Part shown: positions 9,340-18,728 of the stretch, piece after piece
Position numbering within the stretch: the stretch's first letter is position 1
Layout: the number at the start of each line of letters is the position of its first letter
Assembly: GCA_902561355.1 (NCBI GenBank)
Contig: CACEPG010000003.1
Coordinates: forward strand, 18,287-82,286
Direction of reading: 5' to 3'
Length of the DNA stretch: 64,000 bases
From: an uncultured Alphaproteobacteria bacterium
GTDB lineage: Bacteria > Pseudomonadota > Alphaproteobacteria > HIMB59 > GCA-002718135
The notes under the pieces: generated by a model
Databases searched by the model: none
Told to the model about the DNA's origin: nothing
Seen by the model: only the letters and a program-made list of their open reading frames with translations
Made by a program: the position numbers and the translations under genes

Positions 9340-10243
9340 AAAAGACCAAGGTTGGTTAAATTTATATAAACCAAAAAATATTAGTTCTTTCTTGGCTTTA
9401 AAAAAAATTAAAAATAAATTTAATATTCCAAAAATAGGTCATGCAGGAACTTTAGATCCTTTAGCTGAAGGCGTTCTCCCAATAGCTTTGGGCAAAACAA
9501 CTAAGCTAATACCTTTTGTTAATTTTAATTTAAAAAATTATATATTTACTATTAAATGGGGAGAGCAAACAAGCACTGATGATATTGAAGGTAACATTAT
9601 AAATAAATCTAGTAAAGTTCCTAATGATATTGAGATAAAACAATCGTTCAAAAATTTTTTAGGTTTTATTGAACAGGTTCCGCCAAATGCTTCAGCAGTC
9701 AAATTTAATGGGGAAAGAGCATATAAACTTTTAAGAAGTAAAAAAAAATTCGATCTTAAGTCAAAAAAAGTTTTTTTAAAAAGTATAAAAATTTTAAAAA
9801 AATCATCTGAAAGTCATACTACGTTTAAAATCGAATGTGGGAAAGGGTTCTACGTACGAAGTCTAGCTAGAGATTTAGCTCAGTCTTTAGGTACTTTTGG
9901 TCATATAACCTATCTTAATAGAACAAAAGTGGGTTTTTTTTCCAATAAAACTGCAATTTTACTGGACGAGTTGTTAAAAATAGGACAAACGGACTTCGAA
10001 TTTAATTGTATCCATTCTTCAATGTCAATGCTGGACGACATCTTGGCTTACGAGATTGAAGAAAAGAAAGATTTTGAAGATCTTGCTTTTGGTAAGTCAA
10101 TTAGAATAGATAAAAAAAAATTGATTAAACCACCTTTAAATTTGGATAAAAAAAATACGGTTTTTTTATCAAAGAAAGGAAATATCATTTCTTTTGGCAA
10201 ATTAAATGGAGATTTGTTTAAACCAAATAAAATCTTAATATAG
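9332..10243 (+). CDS. truB: tRNA pseudouridine(55) synthase TruB
   Basis: 303-residue TruB, which makes pseudouridine 55 in the T loop of tRNAs. The catalytic motif GHAGTLDPLAEGVLP carries the nucleophile Asp42. The second core motif reads CGKGFYVRSLARDLA. The C-terminal extension is Lys-rich and poorly conserved. The start ATG overlaps the rbfA stop, consistent with coupling. Confidence 0.95.
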   Translation: MNKKDQGWLNLYKPKNISSFLALKKIKNKFNIPKIGHAGTLDPLAEGVLPIALGKTTKLIPFVNFNLKNYIFTIKWGEQTSTDDIEGNIINKSSKVPNDIEIKQSFKNFLGFIEQVPPNASAVKFNGERAYKLLRSKKKFDLKSKKVFLKSIKILKKSSESHTTFKIECGKGFYVRSLARDLAQSLGTFGHITYLNRTKVGFFSNKTAILLDELLKIGQTDFEFNCIHSSMSMLDDILAYEIEEKKDFEDLAFGKSIRIDKKKLIKPPLNLDKKNTVFLSKKGNIISFGKLNGDLFKPNKILI

Positions 10244-10251
10244 GAGCAATG

Positions 10252-10521
10252 ATGTCGATAAAAAAAGAAACAAAAAAAGAATTAATTAACAAGTTTTCAT
10301 TAACTGAAAATGATACTGGTTCTGCGGAAGTGCAGATTGCAATTATCAGTGAAAGAATTAACAATTTAATAGAACATTTTAAAACTCATAAGCATGATAA
10401 TCATTCTAAAAGAGGTTTAGTGGCTTTAGTAAATAATAGAAAAAAATTGTTAAGCTATGTTTCACGAAAAGATAACAAAAGGTATAAAGAATTAATTAAA
10501 GAACTTAATATAAGAGGTTAG
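10252..10521 (+). CDS. rpsO: 30S ribosomal protein S15
   Basis: 89-residue S15, which binds the central domain of 16S rRNA. The family core is clear: [12 protein letters not shown], then [20 protein letters not shown]. Two ATGs lie side by side at 10249 and 10252. The GGAG at 10243-10246 is well spaced for the second, so I use 10252. The gene sits in the conserved truB-rpsO-pnp order; I see no clear terminator between rpsO and pnp. Confidence 0.96.
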   Translation: MSIKKETKKELINKFSLTENDTGSAEVQIAIISERINNLIEHFKTHKHDNHSKRGLVALVNNRKKLLSYVSRKDNKRYKELIKELNIRG

Positions 10522-10546
10522 AAAAATAAATAGAAAAGAGAAAAGA

Positions 10547-12631
10547 ATGTTTGATGTTAAAAAAATAGAATTAGAATGGGCAGGAAAAAATTTAAAAATA
10601 GAGACAGGAAAAATAGCAAGACAAGCTGATGCTTCAGTAATTGTTACATACGGGGGAACAACAGTTATGACGAATGTTGTAGCTGCAAAACAAGCAAAAC
10701 CTGATATCGATTTTTTCCCTTTAACTGTGAATTATCAGGAAAAATTTTATTCAGTTGGGAAAATACCTGGAGGCTTTTTTAAAAGAGAAGCGAGACCAAC
10801 AGAAAAAGAAACTTTAATATGTAGATTAATTGATAGACCAATTAGACCTTTATTTCATAAAGATTTCAAAAACGAAACTCAAATAACATGTACAGTGTTA
10901 TCGCACGATTTATCAAATGACTCTGATATAGTGGCTTTGATTGCTTCAAGTGCTGCATTAACACTATCTGGACTTCCTTTCATAGGTCCATTAGGAGCAG
11001 CTAAAATAGGCTTAATAGATAATGAATTTGTTTTAAATCCAACTATTGAACAAATTAAAAGTTCTAGTTTAGATTTAGTGGTTGCTGGAACAAGCAAAGG
11101 AGTATTAATGGTTGAATCAGAGGCTCATCAACTATCTGAAGAAAAAATGTTAGAAGCTGTTGTATTTGGTCAAGAGTCATATAAACCAGTGATAGATGCT
11201 ATTATATCTTTAGCTAAGCAAGCAGCAAAAGATCCTTGGCTACTTCCAGAAAAAGATGAAGAAATAAGTAAGTTGCCTGAGAATATTGGTAAAGATTATA
11301 AAGAAGAATTCAAGAAAGCTTATAATATTCAAGAAAAACAAAATAGATCTGAAAAACTCAATGTTTTACGTTCTGAAATCGAAGAGAAATTCGTTTCAGA
11401 AAATTTATCTTCAGTTGTTGTTGCAGATGCAGTTAAATCTATTGAGAAAGATATAGTTAGAGGAGAACTATTAAATACAGGAAATCGAATAGATGGAAGA
11501 GATACAAAAACTGTTAGACCAATTATTTGTGAAACGAGTATCCTCGAAAGAACTCATGGATCTGCTTTATTTACTAGGGGAGAAACTCAAGCATTAGTAG
11601 TTACAACCTTAGGAACAGGTTCAGATGAACAGCGGATTGATGCCATTGAAGGCGAATATAAAGAAAATTTTATGTTGCATTATAATTTTCCTCAATATTC
11701 TGTTGGTGAAGTTGGTAGAGCGGGATCAACTAGTAGAAGAGAAATTGGTCATGGAAAACTTGCTTGGAGAGCTATTCACCCTATGTTACCATCACCCGAA
11801 CAGTTTCCATACACATATAGAGTTGTTTCAGAAATCACTGAATCAAATGGATCCAGTTCTATGGCAACTGTCTGTGGTACATCTATGTCATTAATGGATG
11901 CTGGAGTTCCTCTAGAAAAACCAATAGCAGGAATAGCAATGGGATTAATTAAAGATGGAGATAAATATGTCGTACTTTCTGATATATTAGGTGATGAAGA
12001 TCATTTAGGGGATATGGATTTTAAAGTAGCAGGTACTAAAGATGGCATTACTTCACTGCAAATGGATATTAAAATCACAAGTATAACATCACAAATTATG
12101 AAAGAAGCTTTATCTCAAGCCAAAGAAGGTAGACTTCATATTTTAGAAGAAATGGCAAAAGCAATTTCCAAACCAAAAGAATCAATATCAAATTATGCTC
12201 CAACAATTACTACTATACAAGTACACAAAGATAAGATCAGGGAAGTAATAGGAAAAGGTGGAGCAGTAATTAGAGAGATCACTGAAAAAACTGGAGCAAA
12301 AATAGAGATAGATGACAATGGTCTAGTAAGTATTGCTGCTGTAAACTCTGAGTCAGGTCAAGCGGCTATTGATTGGATTAATGGAATTGTTGAAGAACCT
12401 GAAATAGGTAAAACATATGAGGGAAAGGTTGTAAAATTAATGGATTTTGGTGCATTTGTTAACTTTATGGGCTCAAGAGATGGTTTGGTTCATATAAGTC
12501 AACTCAAAAACGAAAGAGTTGAAAAAGTTAGTGATGTAGTAAATGAAGGAGATGTTGTTAAGGTAAAGGTTTTAGATATTGACTCTAGAGGGAAAGTTAA
12601 ACTTTCAATTAAAGAAGTTGAATCAGAATAA
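10547..12631 (+). CDS. pnp: Polynucleotide phosphorylase
   Basis: 694-residue PNPase, the phosphorolytic 3'-5' exoribonuclease of the degradosome. It has two RNase PH-like halves (about 1-215 and 310-545) joined by a helical linker. A KH domain follows ([18 protein letters not shown], near 565-585), then an S1 domain (about 620-690). The length is normal for the family. The end overlaps the likely start of the following phosphodiesterase gene. Confidence 0.97.
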   Translation: MFDVKKIELEWAGKNLKIETGKIARQADASVIVTYGGTTVMTNVVAAKQAKPDIDFFPLTVNYQEKFYSVGKIPGGFFKREARPTEKETLICRLIDRPIRPLFHKDFKNETQITCTVLSHDLSNDSDIVALIASSAALTLSGLPFIGPLGAAKIGLIDNEFVLNPTIEQIKSSSLDLVVAGTSKGVLMVESEAHQLSEEKMLEAVVFGQESYKPVIDAIISLAKQAAKDPWLLPEKDEEISKLPENIGKDYKEEFKKAYNIQEKQNRSEKLNVLRSEIEEKFVSENLSSVVVADAVKSIEKDIVRGELLNTGNRIDGRDTKTVRPIICETSILERTHGSALFTRGETQALVVTTLGTGSDEQRIDAIEGEYKENFMLHYNFPQYSVGEVGRAGSTSRREIGHGKLAWRAIHPMLPSPEQFPYTYRVVSEITESNGSSSMATVCGTSMSLMDAGVPLEKPIAGIAMGLIKDGDKYVVLSDILGDEDHLGDMDFKVAGTKDGITSLQMDIKITSITSQIMKEALSQAKEGRLHILEEMAKAISKPKESISNYAPTITTIQVHKDKIREVIGKGGAVIREITEKTGAKIEIDDNGLVSIAAVNSESGQAAIDWINGIVEEPEIGKTYEGKVVKLMDFGAFVNFMGSRDGLVHISQLKNERVEKVSDVVNEGDVVKVKVLDIDSRGKVKLSIKEVESE

Positions 12632-13370
12632 TTGGAAAAATCTAAACAATATTGTTGGACACAGAGGTGTAAAAGATCTAGCGCCAGAAAATACCTTAGA
12701 CTCAATATTAAATGCATTTGATTTGGGGTTAAATTGGGTAGAGATTGATGTAAAAGTAAGTAAGGATTGTATTCCTTTTTTACTTCATGATGATACATTC
12801 AACAGAACCACTAATGGAAAAGGTTTAGCTAATCATAAAAATTATTTAGATATTAAAAAATTAGATGCAGGAATTTTTTTTTATAATAAGCCAACAAAAA
12901 TATATCCACCTACACTCAAAGAAGTATTGGAGTTAGTAAAAAATAAAAAAAAATCTCTTAATATTGAATTAAAACCAAATAATGGATTTGAAAAAATTAA
13001 TGTTGAAAAAATTTTACAGGTTATGGAAGATTTTTCTGATGTTGAAGTTTATTATTCTAGTTTTGATTTAGATTCTTGTATTTTAGTAAAAAAAAAATTG
13101 CCAAATTGTAGCTGCAGTTTTTTAGTTAATGATTTTGAAAAATTTAAAATTCAAGATGTAATTGATATATGTTTAAAATTTAATTTTTTTCTTTGTGGTA
13201 CTAATATTAAAAATATTACTAAAGATGTTATTGATGTTTTTTCTAAAAATAAAATATTTATAAGTGTTTATTCAGAAAAAAATATTAATGTTACAGAGGC
13301 TATAAATTTATGGAACATAGGAATAAAAACTATTTTTAGTGATGATCCAACAGAACTTTTAAAAATTTAA
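12618..13370 (+). CDS. Glycerophosphodiester phosphodiesterase (GDPD family)
   Basis: About 250 residues with a GDPD TIM-barrel: [15 protein letters not shown] at the N-terminus, EIDVKVSKD and [13 protein letters not shown] supply the metal and catalytic residues, and NIELKP follows. It would release glycerol-3-phosphate from glycerophosphodiesters for phosphate or lipid recycling. There is no signal peptide, so it is probably cytoplasmic. The start is uncertain: in-frame TTGs occur at 12579 and 12618, both inside pnp, and the shorter version fits the family better. Its stop directly abuts the stop of fabI on the other strand. Confidence 0.85.
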   Translation: MNQNNWKNLNNIVGHRGVKDLAPENTLDSILNAFDLGLNWVEIDVKVSKDCIPFLLHDDTFNRTTNGKGLANHKNYLDIKKLDAGIFFYNKPTKIYPPTLKEVLELVKNKKKSLNIELKPNNGFEKINVEKILQVMEDFSDVEVYYSSFDLDSCILVKKKLPNCSCSFLVNDFEKFKIQDVIDICLKFNFFLCGTNIKNITKDVIDVFSKNKIFISVYSEKNINVTEAINLWNIGIKTIFSDDPTELLKI

Positions 13371-14144
13371 CTATTTTATCTTAGGCATTCCAACAATATT
13401 AAAACCACAGTCAACATAATGTATTTCTCCTGTAACTGCTGAAGATAAATCACTCACTAGATAAAGTGCTGAATTACCTAACTCTTCCAATAAAACATTT
13501 CTTTTTAAAGAAGAATTTACTTCAGTAAACTTATAAACATCTCTTGCATTAGCAATAGCTGCACCAGCAATTGTGCGCATTGGACCTGCAGAAATTGCAT
13601 TTACCCTAATATCTTGTGATCCTAAGTCTACACTAAGGTATTTTACGCTTGTTTCAAGGGCAGCCTTAGCTACACCCATTACATTATAATTTGGCATTAC
13701 TTTTGAAGAGCCATAAAAACTAAGTGTAATTAAACTCCCACCAGATTTCATAAAGGGTTGAGCTAATTTTGCTATTTTTGTAAAAGAGTAACAAGATACA
13801 TTTAAACTGTTGATAAAGTTTTGTTTTGTTGTTTCAATATATCTTCCATTCAATTCATTTTTGTCCGAAAAAGCTACAGCATGAATAATAAAATCAATAT
13901 TATCCCATTTGGAAGTTATTTGCTTAATTGTATTTTCTAATGAACCTTCTTTATTAAAATCACATTCTAATAATAAATTTGAATTTAATTTTTTTGCTAG
14001 AGGTTCTACTCTTTTTAAAAGACTTTCACTTTGATATGTTATAGCTAATTCTGCTCCATTTTCATTTAATTTTTTTGCAATTCCCCAAGCAATTGAATGA
14101 TCATTTGCTATACCAAAAACTATACCTTTTTTATTTTTAAGCAT
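13371..14144 (-). CDS. fabI: Enoyl-[acyl-carrier-protein] reductase (NADH) FabI
   Basis: 257-residue short-chain dehydrogenase of the FabI type, the last step of each fatty acid elongation cycle. The N-terminal nucleotide-binding region reads [15 protein letters not shown]. The active-site Tyr153 and Lys160 are in [14 protein letters not shown]. At the position of the second Tyr of typical FabI there is Phe143, followed by Tyr144. The start overlaps the fabB stop by 8 bases. Transcription order is fabA-fabB-fabI. Confidence 0.94.
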   Translation of the reverse strand: MLKNKKGIVFGIANDHSIAWGIAKKLNENGAELAITYQSESLLKRVEPLAKKLNSNLLLECDFNKEGSLENTIKQITSKWDNIDFIIHAVAFSDKNELNGRYIETTKQNFINSLNVSCYSFTKIAKLAQPFMKSGGSLITLSFYGSSKVMPNYNVMGVAKAALETSVKYLSVDLGSQDIRVNAISAGPMRTIAGAAIANARDVYKFTEVNSSLKRNVLLEELGNSALYLVSDLSSAVTGEIHYVDCGFNIVGMPKIK

Positions 14145-15354
14145 TGTATTTTGAAAAAATTAAAGTTGCATTAGTGCCGCCAAAACCAAAGCTATTTGAC
14201 ATAACACTATTTATTTCCTTAGTTTCTTGAGATTCAAAAAGTATATTAAAATTCTTGGCTTTTTCATCTATTTCATAAATATTAGCTGATCCACTAATAA
14301 AATCATTATTCATCATTAATAAACAATAAATTGCTTCATGTACTCCAGTGGCACCAAGTGAATGTCCAGTAAGTGATTTTGTAGAGCTAATTTTAGGCAT
14401 GTTATCTTTGAAAACATTTTTTATTGCTTCTAACTCTTTTATATCTCCAATTGGAGTACTTGTTCCATGTGAATTTATATAATCAATTTTACCTTTTATG
14501 TTTTTTAAAGCTTGTAACATACATCTTTCAGCTCCTTCACCTGAGGGTTGAACCATATCAAATCCATCTGAAGTTGCTCCGTAACCTGTGATTTCAGCAT
14601 AAATTTTTGCACCTCGCGCTTTTGCATGTTCTAACTCTTCAAGTACTAATGTTCCTCCACCACCAGCGATAACAAATCCGTCCCTATTTGAATCATAAGC
14701 TCTTGAAGCAGTACTCGGGGTTTCGTTATATTTTGATGATAAAGCACCCATTGCATCAAATAATATTGATAAAGTCCAATGTAATTCTTCACCACCCCCA
14801 GCAAAAATTATATTTTGTTTTCCCATTTGAATTAATTCATATGCATTGCCTATACAATGTGAGCTAGTTGAACATGCAGATGTTATAGAATAGTTTACTC
14901 CTTTAATTTTAAATGGTGTCGCTAAAGTAGCCGAGTTAGTACTAGACATACTTCTTGGAACCATGAAGGGGCCAACTTTTTTTGATCCCTTTTCTTTCCC
15001 AATTTGAGATGATTGAAAAAGATTTTGGGTAGAGGGGCCTCCAGAACCTGCAATTATACCTGTCATTTCATTTGAAACATCTTTATCAACAAGTCCTGAA
15101 TCCTTTATAGCATCTTTCATAGCTATATAATTGAAAGCAGCTCCGTCTCCCATAAAACGTATTAATCTTCGATCAATTTGATCCTCTAAGTTAATATTTG
15201 GTTTTCCATGAACAAGACTTCTAAATGAAAATTCTTCATATTCAGGAGCGCTTGTAATTCCTGAATTTAAATTTTTCAAATTTTCAGCTACTGTTTTTTT
15301 ATCATTTCCAATGCAAGATACAATTCCCAATCCAGTAACAACAACTCTTTTCAT
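14137..15354 (-). CDS. fabB: 3-oxoacyl-[acyl-carrier-protein] synthase I FabB
   Basis: 405-residue KAS I. The catalytic Cys161 is in [11 protein letters not shown]; the two active-site histidines are H296 ([10 protein letters not shown]) and H331 (TGHSLGATG). The [11 protein letters not shown] near the C-terminus is also typical. Beside fabA it makes the pair needed for anaerobic-type unsaturated fatty acid synthesis: FabA makes the cis-3 bond and FabB elongates it. The gap to fabA is 5 bases. Confidence 0.95.
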   Translation of the reverse strand: MKRVVVTGLGIVSCIGNDKKTVAENLKNLNSGITSAPEYEEFSFRSLVHGKPNINLEDQIDRRLIRFMGDGAAFNYIAMKDAIKDSGLVDKDVSNEMTGIIAGSGGPSTQNLFQSSQIGKEKGSKKVGPFMVPRSMSSTNSATLATPFKIKGVNYSITSACSTSSHCIGNAYELIQMGKQNIIFAGGGEELHWTLSILFDAMGALSSKYNETPSTASRAYDSNRDGFVIAGGGGTLVLEELEHAKARGAKIYAEITGYGATSDGFDMVQPSGEGAERCMLQALKNIKGKIDYINSHGTSTPIGDIKELEAIKNVFKDNMPKISSTKSLTGHSLGATGVHEAIYCLLMMNNDFISGSANIYEIDEKAKNFNILFESQETKEINSVMSNSFGFGGTNATLIFSKYNA

Positions 15355-15359
15355 TAAGA

Positions 15360-15866
15360 TTAATCTTTAATAGTAAAAAGACCAACTTTCATATCTTTTG
15401 CTTCATATATAGATTCGCCATCAGCTTTAAGAATTCCATCCGCAATTCCTAAAATCAATTTTCTCAAAATCAATCTTTTTAAAGAGATATGATAAGTAAC
15501 TTTTTTAACTGTTTGAAGAACTTGACCTGTAAATTTAACTTCACCAACACCAAGAGCCCTGCCTTTGCCGGGCTGACCTAGCCAGCCAAGATAAAACCCA
15601 ACTAGTTGCCACATAGCATCTAATCCTAAACAACCAGGCATAACAGGATCATTTTTAAAATGACAATCAAAAAACCATAAATTTGGTGTAATATCTAATT
15701 CAGCTATAATTTCACCTTTTGAAAAACTTCCTCCATTTTCATTAATATTTATAATACGATCAAACATCAGCATTGGCGGTGAAGGTAATTGTGCATTACC
15801 TTTTCCAAACAATATACCATTAGCACAATCAATAAGCTGCTCATATGAAAAAGAATTTGCTCTCAT
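15360..15866 (-). CDS. fabA: 3-hydroxydecanoyl-ACP dehydratase/isomerase FabA
   Basis: 168-residue FabA with the hot-dog fold active site visible: His69 ([14 protein letters not shown]) and Asp83 ([10 protein letters not shown]). The [21 protein letters not shown] segment separates FabA from FabZ. It introduces the double bond at the C10 stage. In many alphaproteobacteria an irr/fur-type regulator is the upstream neighbour; here a ThiF-like gene occupies that place, 45 bases away. Confidence 0.95.
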   Translation of the reverse strand: MRANSFSYEQLIDCANGILFGKGNAQLPSPPMLMFDRIININENGGSFSKGEIIAELDITPNLWFFDCHFKNDPVMPGCLGLDAMWQLVGFYLGWLGQPGKGRALGVGEVKFTGQVLQTVKKVTYHISLKRLILRKLILGIADGILKADGESIYEAKDMKVGLFTIKD

Positions 15867-15911
15867 AAATAAATTATAAAATTAATCTTTTAGTTTATTA
15901 TTCAATGGAAG

Positions 15912-16658
15912 TTAACCTTTATTTAACTGACATTCTTTATTATTTTTTACTTTGATTTTCTGTATTTCACCACTTATTGTATTGAAAAGTGTTAAAATAT
16001 TATTTTCATCTTTAAAATTAAGAAGAGAATTAATAGTTTTTTGTGCAGTTAATAAACCTGCTATTCCAGCTGTAATACCTGAAATACCAACCGTTTCACA
16101 TCGAGGTATTTCTACATCATCTTTGTTGGGAAAAAGACAATTTAAACAAATGTGTTTATTTTTTTTATTTGGGAAAAAAGCAATTTGAATATCATGACCT
16201 ACGGCAGACGTAAATATAAAGCTAACTGAATTTTTAACACAATATTCATTTAATAATTTAGAAGTATGCCAATTATCTGTTGTATCAATTACTAATGATG
16301 AGTTTGACAACAAGTTTATATTTTCTTCATACAAATTTATTGAATAAGATTCAATATTGCTATGAGGATTGGTTTTTAATAACTTGGATTTAGAAATATC
16401 TGATTTTTTTTTACCAATGTCTTCAATTGAATATAAGATTTGTCTGTTCAGATTGCTTTTTTCTATCTTATCACCATCAAATATTTTTAAATTTTTAATT
16501 CCTGACGAAATTAAATATTGACTTAAAGGACATCCAATACCACCTAAACCTACAATCGCAATTTTAAGTTTATTAAGTTCAGATAGTATTTCTTCAGTAA
16601 ATTCTTTTAAAATAAATTGTCTTGCAAACAATTCATACTCTAAATCATTATATTTCAT
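15912..16658 (-). CDS. ThiF/MoeB/HesA-family E1-like adenylyltransferase (orphan)
   Basis: 248-residue E1-like enzyme. Seen: nucleotide-binding GLGGIG at 37-42, the SNLNRQ Arg motif near 69-72, DTTDN with D125 and D128, and one zinc-ligand pair CLNC (C171, C174). The second CxxC that MoeB and ThiF carry near the C-terminus is missing; the protein ends with a single Cys in KECQLNKG. A possible catalytic Cys lies in PRCETVG. Such enzymes adenylate the C-terminal Gly-Gly of a ubiquitin-like sulfur carrier (ThiS or MoaD). No carrier, rhodanese or thiamin/molybdopterin gene is nearby, so its partner is unknown. Confidence 0.8.
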   Translation of the reverse strand: MKYNDLEYELFARQFILKEFTEEILSELNKLKIAIVGLGGIGCPLSQYLISSGIKNLKIFDGDKIEKSNLNRQILYSIEDIGKKKSDISKSKLLKTNPHSNIESYSINLYEENINLLSNSSLVIDTTDNWHTSKLLNEYCVKNSVSFIFTSAVGHDIQIAFFPNKKNKHICLNCLFPNKDDVEIPRCETVGISGITAGIAGLLTAQKTINSLLNFKDENNILTLFNTISGEIQKIKVKNNKECQLNKG

Positions 16659-16706
16659 GGGATTTTGATAAAGAAATTGAGCCTGTGATAATAAATAATA
16701 ATCTCA

Positions 16707-17435
16707 TTATAATTTATAACCTTTGTGAATAGTGACAATTCCATTAAATAAATTAATATAAGAAACGTTAATAAATCCTGCTTTAGTTAATTTTACCTTT
16801 AATTGATTTTGATTTGGAAAAAGATCAATGCTTTCATTTAAATAATTATAAGCAGCTTTATTATCAGCAACTAATTTACCAACCAAAGGTATAAAGTTCG
16901 CTTTGTATTTATTATAAATTTTTGAAATAAAAAAAGATTTAGGTTTGCTAAATTCTAAACAAAAATATTTTCCTCCCGGTTTTAAAATACGAAAAGCCTC
17001 ATTTAGTGATTTGTCTATATTGGAAATATTTCTTAAACAAAATGAAATTAAATATTTATCAAAACTATTATTTTCAAATTTTAAATTTTCAGCATTATTT
17101 ATATGAAAATTTACTTTTTTATTTTTTATTCTTTTTTCCCCAATGTTGATCATTTCATAATTTAAATCAACCACATCAATATCAATATTAATATTTTTTT
17201 TTAATAGTTCGATAACTATATCACCAGAACCAGATCCAACATCTATTATTTTGTCATCTTTTAGAGGATCAACTAATTCGACAAATTTTTTTTTCCATAA
17301 TCTATGAGCACCAAGGCTCATAATATCATTCATTAAATCATAATTCTTCGATACATCAGAAAATACTTTTTGAACTAACTCAGTCTTTTCTTTAGAAGTG
17401 ACTTTAGTATAACCAAAATTAAATATTTTATTCAT
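16707..17435 (-). CDS. ubiE: Demethylubiquinone/demethylmenaquinone C-methyltransferase UbiE
   Basis: 242-residue UbiE, the C-methyltransferase of ubiquinone synthesis. Family motifs: FSDVSKNYDLMNDIMSLG at the N-terminus, the SAM motif DVGSGSGDIVIEL, and FCLRNISNIDKSLNEAFRILKPGGK. The usual downstream partner ubiB is not here. The start codon is only 5 bases from the mutM start on the other strand, leaving no normal leader for either gene. Confidence 0.95.
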   Translation of the reverse strand: MNKIFNFGYTKVTSKEKTELVQKVFSDVSKNYDLMNDIMSLGAHRLWKKKFVELVDPLKDDKIIDVGSGSGDIVIELLKKNINIDIDVVDLNYEMINIGEKRIKNKKVNFHINNAENLKFENNSFDKYLISFCLRNISNIDKSLNEAFRILKPGGKYFCLEFSKPKSFFISKIYNKYKANFIPLVGKLVADNKAAYNYLNESIDLFPNQNQLKVKLTKAGFINVSYINLFNGIVTIHKGYKL

Positions 17436-17440
17436 AAATC

Positions 17441-18268
17441 ATGCCTGAGTTACCTGAAGTTGAGACCACCATTAGAGGTTTAAATATATTAATTAATAAA
17501 AAAGTCATCAAAATCATCACTAACACAAAAAAACTTAGATATAACATACCATCCAATATCTCTTATAAATTTAAAGATCAAAAAATAATTTCAACAGAAA
17601 GAATCGCAAAGTATATTTTAATAAATTTTTTTAACAATTTAACTCTAATAATTCATCTTGGTATGTCTGGCAGATTAAAAGTTACTAAAAGTAGTTATGT
17701 TGAAAATAAACATGATCATGTAATTATTTTATTTGGTAATGGTTATAAATTAATATTCAATGATCCAAGAAAATTTGGGTTTATTGATATTGCAGCAACA
17801 TTAGAACTAAACCAAAAAAAATATATTTCATCACTGGGCGTGGATGCTTTAAGTATAAAATTTAATACTAAATATATGTATACAAAAATTAAAAATTCTG
17901 CCGTACCTATAAAACAAATACTCTTGAATCAATATATAGTATCTGGAATAGGAAATATTTATGCTTGTGAAATTCTATATGATGCTAAAATTTCACCATT
18001 AATACAAGGTAAAGATTTAAATATTAATCAGATAAGGTTAATTATAAAGTCTGCTAAAAAAATTCTTAAGAAAGCTATCAGTTATGGTGGATCAAGTATT
18101 AAAGACTATAGATCATCTGATGGTACTTTAGGTAATTTTCAATCTAATTTTAAAGTTTATGGCAAAGAAGGACAAAAAGTTTCAAAGTTTGAAATTATTA
18201 AAATAGTTCAGTACGGTAGAGCTACATTTTATTGTCCAGGTTTGCAAAAAGAACAAAATAGCAATTAG
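17441..18268 (+). CDS. mutM: Formamidopyrimidine-DNA glycosylase MutM/Fpg with degenerate zinc finger
   Basis: 275-residue 8-oxoguanine/FapyG glycosylase-lyase. The catalytic N-terminus MPELPEVET (Pro after Met removal, then Glu) and the RIAKYI Lys are intact. So is the helix-two-turn-helix region (SGIGNIYACEILYDAKISP). The C-terminal beta-hairpin keeps GRATFYCP, including the DNA-binding Arg. Of the four zinc-binding cysteines only the one in FYCP remains: the first CxxC is replaced by KVSKFE and the last Cys by Leu. It is probably an active 'zincless-finger' Fpg, as known for some plant and viral relatives. Confidence 0.93.
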   Translation: MPELPEVETTIRGLNILINKKVIKIITNTKKLRYNIPSNISYKFKDQKIISTERIAKYILINFFNNLTLIIHLGMSGRLKVTKSSYVENKHDHVIILFGNGYKLIFNDPRKFGFIDIAATLELNQKKYISSLGVDALSIKFNTKYMYTKIKNSAVPIKQILLNQYIVSGIGNIYACEILYDAKISPLIQGKDLNINQIRLIIKSAKKILKKAISYGGSSIKDYRSSDGTLGNFQSNFKVYGKEGQKVSKFEIIKIVQYGRATFYCPGLQKEQNSN

Positions 18269-18317
18269 AGTATTAATTTGTTGACTTTGTTATTTTTAAA
18301 TTTATACCGTTTCACAA

Positions 18318-18578
18318 ATGGCGAACCACAAATCAGCTAAAAAGCGGTCAGTACAAAACAAGACAAAAAATGATGTAAACTCAAAATATTTGAGTAAAGT
18401 TAGAACAAGTCTAAATAAATTTGATGAAGCTTTAAAATCTAATAAAACTGACGAAATTCAAAAAAATTTGAGTGAAGTTAATTCTATTATGGCAAAAACT
18501 GTAAAAAAGGGCATTTTCAAAAAGCAATACTTATCTAGAAAGTTATCCTCGTTATCAAATCAAATTAAAAAAAATTAA
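18318..18578 (+). CDS. rpsT: 30S ribosomal protein S20
   Basis: 86-residue, very basic S20 with the usual N-terminus MANHKSAKKR and the helical repeats that bind 16S rRNA helices 9 and 44. It lies between mutM and dnaA, as commonly seen in alphaproteobacteria. The 49-bp gap to mutM probably holds its own promoter (TTGACT at about 18281). Confidence 0.95.
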   Translation: MANHKSAKKRSVQNKTKNDVNSKYLSKVRTSLNKFDEALKSNKTDEIQKNLSEVNSIMAKTVKKGIFKKQYLSRKLSSLSNQIKKN

Positions 18579-18728
18579 ATTTTTTTTTTATTTTTTCACT
18601 TTTATTCTTGATAAAAATACGTAAAGAGTATTGATTATCTTTGATATAATTGGTGATTATAATTTTACGGCTTTGGATTTTTTTACGTAGAATTTGAATT
18701 AAAAAAATCCACTGAGATTAGGGGGCTA
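18579..18728 (+). promoter_or_regulatory. rpsT-dnaA intergenic region with leader inverted repeat
   Basis: This 150-bp gap begins with an A/T-only self-complementary run that could serve as a weak rpsT terminator. Near its end lies a perfect 10-bp inverted repeat, GGATTTTTTT at 18675-18684 and AAAAAAATCC at 18701-18710, with a 16-base loop. It is followed by an unusually G-rich Shine-Dalgarno, AGGGGG at 18720-18725, only 3 bases before the dnaA ATG. I see no convincing DnaA boxes, so this does not look like the replication origin. Confidence 0.5.

Noticed and set aside
18701..18713. Possible DnaA box in the dnaA leader (AAATCCACT)
   Set aside because: Only about 6 of 9 bases match TTATCCACA, no cluster of boxes is present, and the sequence is part of the inverted repeat. 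The gap does not look like an origin.
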